Shown: positions 38,299 to 48,678, counted from the first letter of the stretch. The stretch: 64,000 bases of DNA from Clostridium sp. CF012 (GCF_018861755.1 NZ_JAHLEF010000026.1:1-64000); one strand, 5' to 3'. The notes: generated by a model from the sequence alone, not told the origin. Made by a program: numbers and translations.

Positions 38299-38401
38299 TT
38301 TATCCCCCTCATGCATTCTTTTACTATCTATATATATTTGAAATTATCCATTTATATTACATATAATAAATAAAAAGATAAGTATATATTTATTATATAA
38401 A

Positions 38402-38442
38402 AAAATAGCAAGCACTGTAAAATATACAGTGCTTGCTATTTT
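38402..38442 (-). terminator. Terminator after mgsA
   Basis: AAAATAGCAAGCACTGTA, TATTT loop, and its full complement ending in TATTTTTTTATATAA on the minus strand. Confidence 0.9.
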
Positions 38443-38450
38443 ATGTTGCT

Positions 38451-38822
38451 TTATTCACGATTTCTTAAACTTCTCATCAAAACTTCCGCGGTACCTAAAT
38501 TTGTGGCAAGTGGAACACAATGAACATCACATAGCCTAAGAAGTGCTGAAATATCTGGCTCGTGTGGTTGTACAGTAAGTGGATCTCTAAAGAAAATTAT
38601 CATGTCCATTTCCCCTTGTGCTAGCTTTGCGCCTATTTGCTGGTCGCCTCCTAAGGGTCCGGATAAAAACCTGCTAACGGGAAGTCCCACTTTTTCAGTT
38701 ATTAATTTCCCTGTTGTTCCTGTTCCATATAATTCATGTTGGATTAGTGTATCCTTGTAACGATTTGCGAAGTCAATAATATCATCCTTTTTTTTATCAT
38801 GTGCTATTAGTGCTATTCTCAT
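38451..38822 (-). CDS. mgsA: Methylglyoxal synthase
   Basis: Converts dihydroxyacetone phosphate to methylglyoxal, a bypass of lower glycolysis under phosphate limitation. 123 residues, slightly shorter than E. coli's 152. It has [21 protein letters not shown], and [12 protein letters not shown] with the catalytic aspartate. It is 50 nt after rodA and shares its transcript. Confidence 0.95.
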   Translation of the reverse strand: MRIALIAHDKKKDDIIDFANRYKDTLIQHELYGTGTTGKLITEKVGLPVSRFLSGPLGGDQQIGAKLAQGEMDMIIFFRDPLTVQPHEPDISALLRLCDVHCVPLATNLGTAEVLMRSLRNRE

Positions 38823-38874
38823 ATTTTCCTCCTTTGAAATGTCGTTAAATCATGTTCTGCGAAGCTGCATAGCT

Positions 38875-39993
38875 CTAAAAGTTTATTTTCTTTTTCCTCA
38901 TGCCAACATTCAGTACTAGTCCAAGTGACATAAAAGCTGTTAAAAGCGAACTTCCACCATAACTCATAAATGGCAAAGTTATTCCTGTAATAGGCATCAG
39001 TCCCATGGTCATACCTATGTTTTGCATTATTGAAAATAATAAATTAGAAATAAATCCTACACATATTACAGTTCCAAAAATATCTTTCGAATTTTTTGCA
39101 ATCTTTATTAATCGATATATAAGTAATCCATATAAAAGTATCAAAAGTAATGCGCCAATAAGTCCCCATTCTTCTCCGAGTACTGCAAAAATAAAATCTG
39201 TATGATTTTCTGGCACAGAATTAAATTGAACCCCTTTCCCAAAACCTCGTCCTAGTATTCCACCTGAGCCTAAAGCTAGTTTTGATTGAATAAGCTGAAG
39301 CCCATAGGTTAACTCAGATTGCTCAGGATGTAGAAAAGATGTGAGTCGTCCCTTCCAGTAAGTCTTCATAATTGGAGAATTCCATAGACCTACAATTAAA
39401 ATCATGATTGTAGTTATTCCTCCAATTATTATTTTGGAATCTAGCCCTATACAATAAAATATTCCTAGTACTATGAAAAAGCTAACCATAGTCATTCCCA
39501 TATCCGGCTGAATAATAATTAATAGCATTGGCACTGCCGCATAAAATATTAATGTAAATAAATTTTTAGGGTCATTAATTTTACCTTCCATGTCATCTAG
39601 CTTCTTAGCCAACATTATTATCATACCAATTTTAGCAAATTCTGAAGGTTGTATGGCGATACTGCCAATTTTTATCCAAGAATTTGCACCATTGGTAAGA
39701 GTTTTAAAAACAAAATCTCCAATTACTAGCAAAAAAACCCCTGCCCAATATATTATCACCGCGTAATTTTTAATTAAAATATAATCAAATATCAAAAGAA
39801 GATATACTGCAATAATACCTAATATCATCCACGCAATTTGCAATCTAGGGTAGTAAATTCCATAGTCTTTACCGGTGGCACTATAAATACTTAATGCTCC
39901 AAAAATCACTATACAAATTGCAAATATAAGTACACTAAAATCCAATTCTCTTAAAAGTTTTTTATTAAGCTTTAGGTTCTGTAAACTCTTCAT
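38875..39993 (-). CDS. rodA: RodA, FtsW/RodA/SpoVE-type peptidoglycan polymerase
   Basis: SEDS-family glycosyltransferase that pairs with a class B PBP (PBP2) to make side-wall peptidoglycan. 372 residues with about ten transmembrane helices, and the conserved segments SWIKIGSIAIQPSEFAKIG and GFGKGVQFNSVPENHTDFIFAVLGEE, including the catalytic-type aspartate. Two tandem PBP2 genes lie a few kb upstream. The start at 39993 (MKSLQNLKL) fits GGAGGTAGG. Confidence 0.95.
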   Translation of the reverse strand: MKSLQNLKLNKKLLRELDFSVLIFAICIVIFGALSIYSATGKDYGIYYPRLQIAWMILGIIAVYLLLIFDYILIKNYAVIIYWAGVFLLVIGDFVFKTLTNGANSWIKIGSIAIQPSEFAKIGMIIMLAKKLDDMEGKINDPKNLFTLIFYAAVPMLLIIIQPDMGMTMVSFFIVLGIFYCIGLDSKIIIGGITTIMILIVGLWNSPIMKTYWKGRLTSFLHPEQSELTYGLQLIQSKLALGSGGILGRGFGKGVQFNSVPENHTDFIFAVLGEEWGLIGALLLILLYGLLIYRLIKIAKNSKDIFGTVICVGFISNLLFSIMQNIGMTMGLMPITGITLPFMSYGGSSLLTAFMSLGLVLNVGMRKKKINF

Positions 39994-40085
39994 GCTTTGA
40001 CCTACCTCCATCTCAAATATGATTATATCATATTACGAAAAAAAAGCTATGCATAAGTTGTTAATTATACATAGCCTTTGATACC

Positions 40086-40349
40086 TTATCTCTTTATTTT
40101 TCTAATAGGAATACTAGCGATTAGTGCTGGTGAACTTCCTTCATATTCTTCCGTTGTTGTTAATTTAACTTCAATTTCCCCGGTTTCTACTTCAGCGTAT
40201 TTTGATATTACCTTTAATATGTCAGCTTTAATCATTTCTAAAAAATCAGGCGAAAAGTCTGCTCTATCATGTATTAAAATCAGCTTTAACCTATCGTTTG
40301 CAATATCCTTTGAGAAAACCTTGCTAGAAAACAATTTAAATAAATTCAT
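40086..40349 (-). CDS. minE: Septum-site determining protein MinE
   Basis: Drives MinD oscillation and confines the MinC inhibitor to the poles. 87 residues, typical. It starts MNLFKLFSSKVFSKDIANDRLKLIL, with an amphipathic start then the MinD-binding helix (DRLKLILIHDRADF). GGGAGGGAG fits the ATG at 40349; a reading that starts earlier runs over the minD stop. Last gene of minCDE. Confidence 0.95.
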   Translation of the reverse strand: MNLFKLFSSKVFSKDIANDRLKLILIHDRADFSPDFLEMIKADILKVISKYAEVETGEIEVKLTTTEEYEGSSPALIASIPIRKIKR

Positions 40350-40362
40350 TAGACTCCCTCCC

Positions 40363-41169
40363 CTATATCCCTTTAAATATTTTTTTAAGAGAAGCAAAGA
40401 ATCCCATCTCACTACGTGATGATCCATCTAATGTAGCGTAAGATACTTCCTCTCCCATTATTCTTCTAGCGATGTTTTTAAAAGCTAGACCTGCCAAAGA
40501 CTTTTCATCTAAAACAATTGGCTCACCTTTATTAGTTGAAATCGTAACCTTCCTATCATCTGGAACAATTCCTATTAATTTAATTGCTAGACACTCTATA
40601 ATGTCATCAACAGACAACATATCTCCACTTTTTGTCATTTCATAGTTTATTCTATTTATTATAACTTCATGTCTATCTAATCCCTTAGAATCTAACTTTC
40701 CTATTACCCTATCTGCATCTCTAATTGAAGTTAGCTCTGGATTAACTACTATAATAGCTCTATCAGCCCCCACTATTGCATTCTCAAAGCCTTGTTCAAT
40801 ACCTGCAGGACAGTCTATTATAACGTAATCAAACTCTTCTTTTAACTCATTTACTACCATTAGCATATCTTTTATATTAACATCATTTTTATCTCTAGTT
40901 TGAGCTGTTGGCATTAAATATAAATTGCTAAATCTTTTATCTTTTATTAAGGCTTGCTTTAATCTGCATCTTTTTTCAATAACATCTACTAATGTAAATA
41001 CCACTCTATTCTCAAGCCCCATTAATACATCGAGGTTTCGAAGCCCAGTGTCTCCATCAATAACTACTACTTTTTTGTCCATAGATGCAAGCGCTGTTCC
41101 AATATTCGCTGTAGTAGTAGTTTTACCTACACCACCCTTACCCGATGTTATGACTATAGCTTCTCCCAT
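40363..41169 (-). CDS. minD: Septum-site determining protein MinD
   Basis: ParA-type ATPase that recruits MinC to the membrane. 268 residues: deviant Walker A GKGGVGKTT at residues 11-19, VIIDCPAGIE Walker B-like, and a basic amphipathic C-terminal membrane helix (MGFFASLKKIFKGI). The start at 41169 has GGAGGTA before it. MinD lies between minC and minE. Confidence 0.96.
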   Translation of the reverse strand: MGEAIVITSGKGGVGKTTTTANIGTALASMDKKVVVIDGDTGLRNLDVLMGLENRVVFTLVDVIEKRCRLKQALIKDKRFSNLYLMPTAQTRDKNDVNIKDMLMVVNELKEEFDYVIIDCPAGIEQGFENAIVGADRAIIVVNPELTSIRDADRVIGKLDSKGLDRHEVIINRINYEMTKSGDMLSVDDIIECLAIKLIGIVPDDRKVTISTNKGEPIVLDEKSLAGLAFKNIARRIMGEEVSYATLDGSSRSEMGFFASLKKIFKGI

Positions 41170-41183
41170 GTTCATTACCTCCA

Positions 41184-41819
41184 TTAAATATATTTATTCT
41201 CTAAATAGGGTTCTACAATAATATTTCCATTTTTAATTTTAGCCACCTCAGGATATTGAGGCTTATCGGCATCCTCAGGGGACCTTGTTACAACACTTCC
41301 AATCTGGAGTATTTGAGGTTCTAGCTTCAATGCTGCAATTATAGCTTTTTCATTACCATTGGTGCCTGCATGAACGACTCCTCTTAAATTACCAAGAACA
41401 ATTATATTTCCTGCTGCATATATTTCAGCTCCTGGGTTTACATCCCCAATTATAACTATATTACCAGGATAATTTATACTTTGTCCACTTCTTATGGTTT
41501 TTCTCAAAAACTTAGTTTTCCCCTCATATATGCCTGTAAAAAGTTTAACCGTGGATTCATCTTGATCCTGAAAAATGCAATCACTAATTAAAAATTCATC
41601 GAATAATATATCTTTTAATTTTATACTTTCTTTTTCATTTATGTATTTGAGTTCAGTAGTTATTTTCAAAGTACTTCCTTTGTAAAATTTCTTCCCTTGT
41701 GAAAGCTTCTTAACTAGAGCCTCCAACATATCGTCAAAATCGCAGAAATGATTCATATTTATAACTACATTTAATCCCTCTTTATTTCCCTTAATTATTA
41801 TTTTATCTGTAACCATCAT
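41184..41819 (-). CDS. minC: Septum-site determining protein MinC
   Basis: FtsZ polymerisation inhibitor. 211 residues with an N-terminal alpha-beta domain and a C-terminal beta-helix domain ([30 protein letters not shown]). AGGAGG precedes the ATG. It is the first gene of minCDE-rodA-mgsA, and the promoter upstream is a copy of the one in front of the first PBP2 gene. Confidence 0.96.
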   Translation of the reverse strand: MMVTDKIIIKGNKEGLNVVINMNHFCDFDDMLEALVKKLSQGKKFYKGSTLKITTELKYINEKESIKLKDILFDEFLISDCIFQDQDESTVKLFTGIYEGKTKFLRKTIRSGQSINYPGNIVIIGDVNPGAEIYAAGNIIVLGNLRGVVHAGTNGNEKAIIAALKLEPQILQIGSVVTRSPEDADKPQYPEVAKIKNGNIIVEPYLENKYI

Positions 41820-41912
41820 TTTAACCTCCTAGCTCTACTCTGGGGTTTATTGAGCATTCTAATAAATAACAATTCAGTATGCTATTTATTGAATGTTTCT
41901 AAAGCAATTATT

Positions 41913-41942
41913 AATTGTTCCATCCATAATTGTTCCATCCAT
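41913..41942. repeat. Two tandem copies of a 15-bp repeat upstream of minC
   Basis: AATTGTTCCATCCAT occurs twice without a gap (41913-41927 and 41928-41942). It lies in the leader between the minC promoter and the minC start, so it could be a binding site or a recent slip. Confidence 0.85.
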
Positions 41943-41970
41943 ATTTGAACCTAAGCTAATATTTCAACAT

Positions 41971-41999
41971 ATTATCAGTAAATTCCTGCTTAATTCCAA
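41971..41999 (-). promoter_or_regulatory. Promoter of minCDE-rodA-mgsA
   Basis: On the minus strand, TTGGAA (41994-41999), a 17-bp spacer and GATAAT (41971-41976). It is nearly the same sequence as the promoter at 45098-45126. Confidence 0.75.
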
Positions 42000-42104
42000 T
42001 ATAAATATATATTTTTTATTTTTTCACAATACTTTTACTATTTCAAGTAAAAACTCCTATTATTTTCATGTTATTACAGATGGGCTTTATATGTTTAATA
42101 ATTA

Positions 42105-42140
42105 AATAAACTCTGATATATAAATATGTCAGAGTTTATT
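42105..42140 (-). terminator. Terminator after PBP2 copy 1
   Basis: AATAAACTCTGA, loop, TCAGAGTTTATT. It is part of the duplicated unit; a near copy follows PBP2 copy 2. Confidence 0.82.
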
Positions 42141-42167
42141 TAAAATTCACCACTCTTTATAATCTAA

Positions 42168-45038
42168 CTAATCATGGCCATTGCCAGTTATAGAAGTATT
42201 TAAATCTATATTACTAGTTTTCTTATCTGGATCAACCATAAATTTATATTTAGGATCTTTTTTCAGTATTTCAGCTTTAAAATATTGCTCGTAAATTGCT
42301 TTTGCAACTGGAGCAACCCATCCACCATGACCGCCATCAAAGCCCACTACACAAACAGCTATTTCAGGTTTGTTATAGGGAGCAAATCCTATATAGTATC
42401 CATAGGAAGTCCTTCCTAGCGCAGATTGAGTAACATCATTAAAAGTAGCTGAACCTGTTTTCCCTCCACTTTGTATAAGGAAATGTCCAAAAGTATCAAA
42501 TGCCGTACCATCTTTATCACTAGTAACTTCGAGCATTCCTTCTTTAATTACATCAATTGTATTAGCACTTACATTTGTTTTTTCTAAAACTACAGGCTTA
42601 GTTTGTTTAATTATCTTTCCATCCGGGTCTAAAATTTTATCCACCAAATGCAATTCATATCTATTTCCACCATTCACCATTGTAGCCATATAATTAGCTA
42701 ACTGTAATGGTGTAAAAGCATCCTGGCCTTGGCCTATAGCTGCATAGTATGCATTTGCAGCAGAATTAATTTCAGAATTAGTATTATTTATTTCAGAATA
42801 TATAGTTTCAGCCATAGCTCTGATATTTTCATCTGTGTAATTATTGTTTTTTAATACTTTGGAAGATTCAATAAGTCGCTTTATCTCAAGTTGCATGCTT
42901 TTTATAATTGAATCATAGGAACCTTTTACATCTTTTTTCATTTCTGTTTTAATAAAAGCGATAAACTTAACTTTGTTTTCATTTAATTTTTTAATTTCAT
43001 CTATTTCTTTCTCAGTTCCACTTTCTTTTTGTGATTCAAGATCAAGTGGTTTTTTCATCTCTTGCAATTTGGAAACCAGATTACTTCTATAAATGTTCGC
43101 TAATCTTTCTTTGCTAGATTCATAATTATATACCTGACCAAAGTTTTCTGGTATCTCTATACCTGTAGCTGGCTTTTTATTACTATTTGGCTCTATTCCA
43201 AGACCAAATTTCCATGCATATTTTGCTAGTAGGTTTAACCCCGTTTTATTCTCTCCAGCATTTGCATAAAGTTTATCAGCTACATCATAAAAGTAATAAT
43301 TACAAGATTCTCTCATTGCCATTTGAATATTAACCCATCCATGACCATAACCATGCTCATTATACCTCCAACATGCAGCTTTAAGAGATGAATAACGTGT
43401 ATTGTATGGGCCATTATCGTTTACTCGACTCGTCTTGGATATAACGCCTTCTTCTAGTCCTGCAATAGCCGTCATTGGCTTAAAGACGGAACCAGGAGGT
43501 ATTAGCGATTTAGTTGCATAATTAAAAGTTGCTTTCGGAAAAATATCATTATTGTCCTTCCGAATTGTAGTATTACCTTTTATGCTTTTATCTAAAGGGA
43601 ACATATAATCAAGTAATATTTTCTCTCTTTCTTCTTTGGATTTTGCCCTATCATTTTCAGTTAGCACACCTTTATCAAAAATATCTGCTAACCCCCTTTT
43701 TTTAATATAGGCCAGTCCCATTTTATCTATGTTTGGATTTATATACAAATCATTCATTTCAGGAGTTAACCCTCCAGATACTGCAAACAGATTAGGATCA
43801 TATCCAGGTCTACTTACTAGTGTTAGTATCTTACCCGTGTTAACTTCAGTTACAATCACTGCACCTCTATTTGCATTTGTTGTATCTACACTTTGCGCTG
43901 AGTTATTCCCTTCTTTTTGTAAATGCAGCAACACCGCATCTAAAGACTTTTCTGCAGCGTATTGCAAATTTTTATCTATATTAAGTTGTATTGTTTGCCC
44001 AGGATAGGTTTTAATCTCACCTAATGTCTTAACTTTCCGTCCTTGTTTATTAACTTCAATACTTTCTTGACCTTTAGTTCCCCTTAAATCATCTTCAAAA
44101 GCTGCCTCAATTCCTGAAGCACCTATATAATCTGTACTTACATCATAGCCTTGTTCCTCATACTTATCTTTGTCCCAAGGATTTATCTTAGAAATATATC
44201 CGAGGAAAGCTGACCCTAGTTCCTTATTCGGATAGACCCGAGTAGGCTCAGTTGTAATACTAACACCTGGTATTTCAGGTTGCACTTGTTCAAAAATACC
44301 AGCTGCATCTTTTGTTAAATTATTAGCGATAGTTACAGGCTTATATCCAAAATAACTCTGCATGTATAAAGTGTCCTTAACTAACATGTACCTACGGAGT
44401 AATTCTTTACTTTTAGAATCCACAATTTTGTCCATTCCATAATTTTTAATTAATCTATTAAAGACTTGCTCTGGGGTAATCTTTAAAAGAGCTATATCAA
44501 CTTTTTTTTGCTGCTCAGGCTTTAAGTCTTCTTTCTTTTTATCATCATATAGCTTTCTAATAATTCCTTCATCAAAGCCTCTATCTTTTTTAAATCTAAG
44601 TTCTAACCACTCTTGTGCTGGTTTATCTAAGGTCTTAAAATCAAAACTATACTCTGTCTTTTCTTTATCTGAACTAGTCTTTACTTTAAGTAAAAAGTCA
44701 TCTACCTGAAATCCCTTGTTAGCATCAAGAATTTTAAATACATTGTCCATAGTGGTAAAGAAACTTTTTTCACTTTCTTTTGTATTAGTAAATGTTAATA
44801 TATAGCTTTGTTTACTTTCAGCCAATTTTTTACCATTTCTATCAATAATATCACCTCTTGGAGCTACTGTAGATGTTATCTTGTGATTTTGTTGATTTGC
44901 AGTTTGTTTATATTTCTCACCATTAATTATCTGCATATTTACTAATTTCAAGGTAATAGCAAAAAAAATCACAAACATAATAGCAATCAATATATTAAAT
45001 CTAGAAAATTCATTGTATATTTTATTTTTCTTTCTCAC
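42168..45038 (-). CDS. Class B penicillin-binding protein 2, copy 1
   Basis: Transpeptidase that cross-links side-wall peptidoglycan with RodA. 956 residues, longer than usual. It has a transmembrane anchor (residues 15-35), a pedestal, and a transpeptidase domain with SxxK at S517-K520 (PPGSVFKP), SxN at S578 (SCN) and KTG at 860 (SGGKTGSATF), so it looks active. It also has a roughly 200-residue charged insert between SxN and KTG (about residues 620-760). Its own promoter lies at 45098-45126. A close paralogue is directly upstream. Confidence 0.92.
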   Translation of the reverse strand: MRKKNKIYNEFSRFNILIAIMFVIFFAITLKLVNMQIINGEKYKQTANQQNHKITSTVAPRGDIIDRNGKKLAESKQSYILTFTNTKESEKSFFTTMDNVFKILDANKGFQVDDFLLKVKTSSDKEKTEYSFDFKTLDKPAQEWLELRFKKDRGFDEGIIRKLYDDKKKEDLKPEQQKKVDIALLKITPEQVFNRLIKNYGMDKIVDSKSKELLRRYMLVKDTLYMQSYFGYKPVTIANNLTKDAAGIFEQVQPEIPGVSITTEPTRVYPNKELGSAFLGYISKINPWDKDKYEEQGYDVSTDYIGASGIEAAFEDDLRGTKGQESIEVNKQGRKVKTLGEIKTYPGQTIQLNIDKNLQYAAEKSLDAVLLHLQKEGNNSAQSVDTTNANRGAVIVTEVNTGKILTLVSRPGYDPNLFAVSGGLTPEMNDLYINPNIDKMGLAYIKKRGLADIFDKGVLTENDRAKSKEEREKILLDYMFPLDKSIKGNTTIRKDNNDIFPKATFNYATKSLIPPGSVFKPMTAIAGLEEGVISKTSRVNDNGPYNTRYSSLKAACWRYNEHGYGHGWVNIQMAMRESCNYYFYDVADKLYANAGENKTGLNLLAKYAWKFGLGIEPNSNKKPATGIEIPENFGQVYNYESSKERLANIYRSNLVSKLQEMKKPLDLESQKESGTEKEIDEIKKLNENKVKFIAFIKTEMKKDVKGSYDSIIKSMQLEIKRLIESSKVLKNNNYTDENIRAMAETIYSEINNTNSEINSAANAYYAAIGQGQDAFTPLQLANYMATMVNGGNRYELHLVDKILDPDGKIIKQTKPVVLEKTNVSANTIDVIKEGMLEVTSDKDGTAFDTFGHFLIQSGGKTGSATFNDVTQSALGRTSYGYYIGFAPYNKPEIAVCVVGFDGGHGGWVAPVAKAIYEQYFKAEILKKDPKYKFMVDPDKKTSNIDLNTSITGNGHD

Positions 45039-45097
45039 TATTTCACCAACCCTTTAAAATCTTCTCAATAATTCAACTTAAGCTATTTCTTCTACAT

Positions 45098-45126
45098 ATT
45101 ATAGGTAAATTCCTGCTTAATTTCAA
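45098..45126 (-). promoter_or_regulatory. Promoter of PBP2 copy 1
   Basis: TTGAAA (45121-45126), 17-bp spacer, TATAAT (45098-45103) on the minus strand. The spacer AAGCAGGAATTT core is shared with the minC promoter, which points to duplication. Confidence 0.85.
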
Positions 45127-45206
45127 TAATAGTATATTTTTTTTATTTCCTATCATTATTTCTATTATTTGAGAATGAATTTAAATTGTTTTATATGACT
45201 ACAAAT

Positions 45207-45243
45207 AAATAAACTCTAACAAGTAAATTTGTTAGAGTTTATT
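45207..45243 (-). terminator. Terminator after PBP2 copy 2
   Basis: AATAAACTCTAAC, loop, GTTAGAGTTTATT. Near copy of the hairpin at 42105-42140. Confidence 0.82.
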
Positions 45244-45270
45244 TAAAATTCCTATTTATTTAAAATTTGA

Positions 45271-48135
45271 CTAATCATGACCATTCCCTGTTGTCGTAGT
45301 AGGCAAATTTACATTACTTGTTTTCTTATCTGCATCATACATAAATTCATATTTAGGATCTAGCTTAAGTAATTCAGCTTTAAAGTACTGCTCATAGACA
45401 GCTTTTGCAACTGGTGCAACAAATCCACCATGCCCACCATCAAAAACCACTGCAGCAATAGCTATTTGAGGTTTGTCATAGGGAGCAAATCCTATATAGT
45501 AACCATAGGAAGTCCTTCCTAAAGCAGATTGAGTAACATCATTAAAAGTTGCCGAACCTGTTTTCCCTCCATTTGGAATTGGGAAATGTCCAAAAGTATC
45601 AAATGCCGTACCATCTTTATCACTAGTAACTTCGAGCATTCCTTCTTTGATAATCTTAGTTGTACTATCACTTATTCCAGCTTTTTCTAAAATTACAGGT
45701 TTAGTTTCTTTAATAACCTTTCCATCTGGATCTAAAAATTTATCAACTAAATGTAGTTCATATCTATTCCCGCCATTTACCATGGTAGAAACATAATTGG
45801 CGAGTTGTAAAGGTGTAAATGCATTAAACCCCTGCCCTATGGCTGCATAATATGCATTAGCAGCAGAATTAATTTCCACATTGGCATCACTTATTTCCGA
45901 ATATATAAGCTCAGCCATAGCTCTGATATTTGTATCTGTATAGTTATTCTTTTTTAATGCTGGTGAAGCTTCAAAAAGTCCCTTTAGCGCAGCCTGCATA
46001 CTTTTTATAATTGAATCATAGGAACCCTTCTTGTCTTTTTTCATTTCCGTCTTAATATTAGCAAGAAACGCACTTTTGTTTTTATTTGTTTTTTTAATTT
46101 CTTCAATTTCTTTACTTGTACCAATTTCCTTTTGTGAAACAAGGTCAAGAGGTTTTTTCGAATTTTGTAAAGATTCCACCAGACTACTCCTATGAATATT
46201 CGCTAATATTTCTTTACTTGATTCATAATTATATACCTGTCCAAAATTTTCTGGAATCTCAATACCTGTAGCTGGTTTTTTATTACTATTAGGTTCTATA
46301 CCAAGACCGAATTTCCACGCATATTTTGCTAGTAAATCTAGCCCCGCTACTTTCTCTCCACCCTTTGCATAAAGTCTATCGGCAACATCATAAAAATAAT
46401 AATTACAAGACTCTCTCATTGCCTTTTGAACATTTACCCATCCATGTGAACCATGACTATCATTCCATATCCAACAAGCAGCAGTAACTGATGGATATCG
46501 TTTATTGTATGGACCACTATCGTATACTTGATAATTTTCGTCTACAACGCCTTCTTCTAGCCCTGCAGCAGCTGTCACTGGTTTAAAGGTGGAACCAGGA
46601 GGTATTAAAGATTTAGTCGCATAATTGAAAGTTGCCTTTGGAAAAATATCATTATTATCCTTCCTAACTGTAGTATTACCTTTTATGCTTTTATCTAGCG
46701 GAAACATATAATCAAGTAGTATTTTTTCTCTTTCAGCTTTAGTCTTTTCAGCCAACTCTTTATCAGTTAACACACCTTTAATATTTGCTAACCCTCGTTT
46801 TTGAATATACTCAAGTCCCATTTTTCCTATGTTTGGATTTATATATAAATCATTCATTTCAGGAGTTAGTCCTCCGGATACCGCAAACAAATTAGGATCA
46901 TATCCAGGTCTACTTGCCAGGGCTAATACCTTACCCGTATTAACATCCAGTACCACCACTGCACCTCTATTAGCATTGGTGGTATTAACATCTTTGCTTA
47001 CTCCTTGTTTTTGTAAATTGAGCATCACAGCATCTAAAGATTTTTCTGCAGCGTATTGCATATTTTTATCTATATTGAGTTGTATTGTTTGCCCAGGATA
47101 AGTTTCAATTTCCCCTAGGGTGCTAACTTTACGCCCTTGTTTATTAACTGCAATACTTTCTTGCCCCTTAGTTCCTCTTAACACCTCTTCATAGGCTGCT
47201 TCAATTCCCGAAGTACCTATATAATCCGAACTTATATCATAGCCTTGTTCCTCATACTTATCGGTGTCCCAAGGATTTATTTTTGAAATATATCCGAGGA
47301 ATGCTGACCCTAGATCCTTATTAGGATAGACTCTAATTGGTTGAGTTGTAATACTAACTCCTGGAATTTCAGGTTGCATTTGTTCAAAAATACCGGCAGC
47401 CGCAGGAGTTAAATTATTAGCTATAGTTATAGGTTTGTATCCCGAAAAACTCTGCATCTTTAACGTATCTTTCACTAACATATACCGTCTTAGTTCTTCT
47501 TTGCTTTTAGGATCTTTTATTTTGTCCATTCCATATTGTTTTATTAGTTCATTAAATACTTGCTCCGGAGTAATCTTTAAAAGCTCTACATCAACTTTTT
47601 TAAGTTGCTCAGCATTTAGATCATCTTTCTTCTTATCCTTATAAAGCTCTTTAATAACTTTATCCTCAAAGCCTCTATCTTTTTTAAATCTAAGCTCTAT
47701 CCAATTCTGAGTTTCTTTATCCACGGTCTTACTAAAATCAAAACTATATTCTATACTTTTTTTATCAGCACTAGTCTTTACTTTAAGTAAAAACTCATCT
47801 ACTTGAATTGCCTTGTTTTCATCAAGAATTTTAAATACCTTATCCATGGTGAGAAAGAAACTGTCTTCGCTCTCTTGGGTTTTAGTAAATGTTAATATAT
47901 AGCTTTGTTTACTTTCAGCGAATTTCTTACCGTTCCTATCAATTATATCCCCTCTAGGAGCTACTGTTGATATTATCTTGTGATTTTGTTGATTTGCAGT
48001 TTCCCTATATAATTCACCATTAATTACCTGTATATTTATTAGTCTCCAAATGATGGAAGAAAAAATCAAAATCATAATTAAGACCAAAACATTAAACCTA
48101 GAAAACTCTTTCTTTTCTTTGTTTTTCTTACTCAC
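45271..48135 (-). CDS. Class B penicillin-binding protein 2, copy 2
   Basis: Paralogue of the preceding PBP2. 954 residues, with the same anchor, pedestal and transpeptidase domain: SxxK at S515-K518 (PPGSTFKP), SCN near 576, and KTG at 858. Long stretches are nearly the same in DNA as well as protein (for example around 45586-45652 against 42480-42545), so the pair arose by duplication or is kept alike by gene conversion. It is the last gene of the mreBCD operon, 51 nt after mreD. Confidence 0.92.
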   Translation of the reverse strand: MSKKNKEKKEFSRFNVLVLIMILIFSSIIWRLINIQVINGELYRETANQQNHKIISTVAPRGDIIDRNGKKFAESKQSYILTFTKTQESEDSFFLTMDKVFKILDENKAIQVDEFLLKVKTSADKKSIEYSFDFSKTVDKETQNWIELRFKKDRGFEDKVIKELYKDKKKDDLNAEQLKKVDVELLKITPEQVFNELIKQYGMDKIKDPKSKEELRRYMLVKDTLKMQSFSGYKPITIANNLTPAAAGIFEQMQPEIPGVSITTQPIRVYPNKDLGSAFLGYISKINPWDTDKYEEQGYDISSDYIGTSGIEAAYEEVLRGTKGQESIAVNKQGRKVSTLGEIETYPGQTIQLNIDKNMQYAAEKSLDAVMLNLQKQGVSKDVNTTNANRGAVVVLDVNTGKVLALASRPGYDPNLFAVSGGLTPEMNDLYINPNIGKMGLEYIQKRGLANIKGVLTDKELAEKTKAEREKILLDYMFPLDKSIKGNTTVRKDNNDIFPKATFNYATKSLIPPGSTFKPVTAAAGLEEGVVDENYQVYDSGPYNKRYPSVTAACWIWNDSHGSHGWVNVQKAMRESCNYYFYDVADRLYAKGGEKVAGLDLLAKYAWKFGLGIEPNSNKKPATGIEIPENFGQVYNYESSKEILANIHRSSLVESLQNSKKPLDLVSQKEIGTSKEIEEIKKTNKNKSAFLANIKTEMKKDKKGSYDSIIKSMQAALKGLFEASPALKKNNYTDTNIRAMAELIYSEISDANVEINSAANAYYAAIGQGFNAFTPLQLANYVSTMVNGGNRYELHLVDKFLDPDGKVIKETKPVILEKAGISDSTTKIIKEGMLEVTSDKDGTAFDTFGHFPIPNGGKTGSATFNDVTQSALGRTSYGYYIGFAPYDKPQIAIAAVVFDGGHGGFVAPVAKAVYEQYFKAELLKLDPKYEFMYDADKKTSNVNLPTTTTGNGHD

Positions 48136-48186
48136 TATTTCACCAACCTTTTAATCATCTTCAGTGCCTTTCCTTCTAAACTGCCC

Positions 48187-48678
48187 TTAAAATCTCCATT
48201 CTTTCTTCATGTATTCCTTTTGAGAAAGTCTATATACGAATTTATACATGAAAATAGAAACTACTAAATTATATATTCCATGATATAATACTGTATACAT
48301 TTGAGTATATTGCTTTATCAAAAACATTATAGCAAATACCATTAAACCTTTTACTACACTTAACACAAATGATGATACTATTGGCAAAAGTGCCTTTTCG
48401 ATAAATATACTCTTACCTATTTCAGCAGCTACAAGGCACATAAGCATATTGGTTAGCGTATTTATTCCAAACCCGTTCAAGAAATACAAATCCTGAAGTG
48501 CTCCAGTAAAAACTCCAATTATAACTGCGTCTTTTTGCGAACTAACTATAGAATAACACAGGGCAAAAGTAAATATTAAACTTGGATATGCACCATTTAT
48601 CTTAAGTAAAGGCATCAAAGTATTATCTAATATTAGAAATAGAATAGATAAAAACACTAATGTTAATACTCTTTTCAT
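48187..48678 (-). CDS. mreD: Rod shape-determining protein MreD
   Basis: Membrane protein linking MreC and the elongation machinery. 163 residues with five or so transmembrane helices (LTLVFLSILFLILDNTLMPLL-like at the start). The start at 48678 (MKRVLTLVF) is preferred over an upstream ATG. It lies between mreC and the PBP2 gene. Confidence 0.9.
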   Translation of the reverse strand: MKRVLTLVFLSILFLILDNTLMPLLKINGAYPSLIFTFALCYSIVSSQKDAVIIGVFTGALQDLYFLNGFGINTLTNMLMCLVAAEIGKSIFIEKALLPIVSSFVLSVVKGLMVFAIMFLIKQYTQMYTVLYHGIYNLVVSIFMYKFVYRLSQKEYMKKEWRF

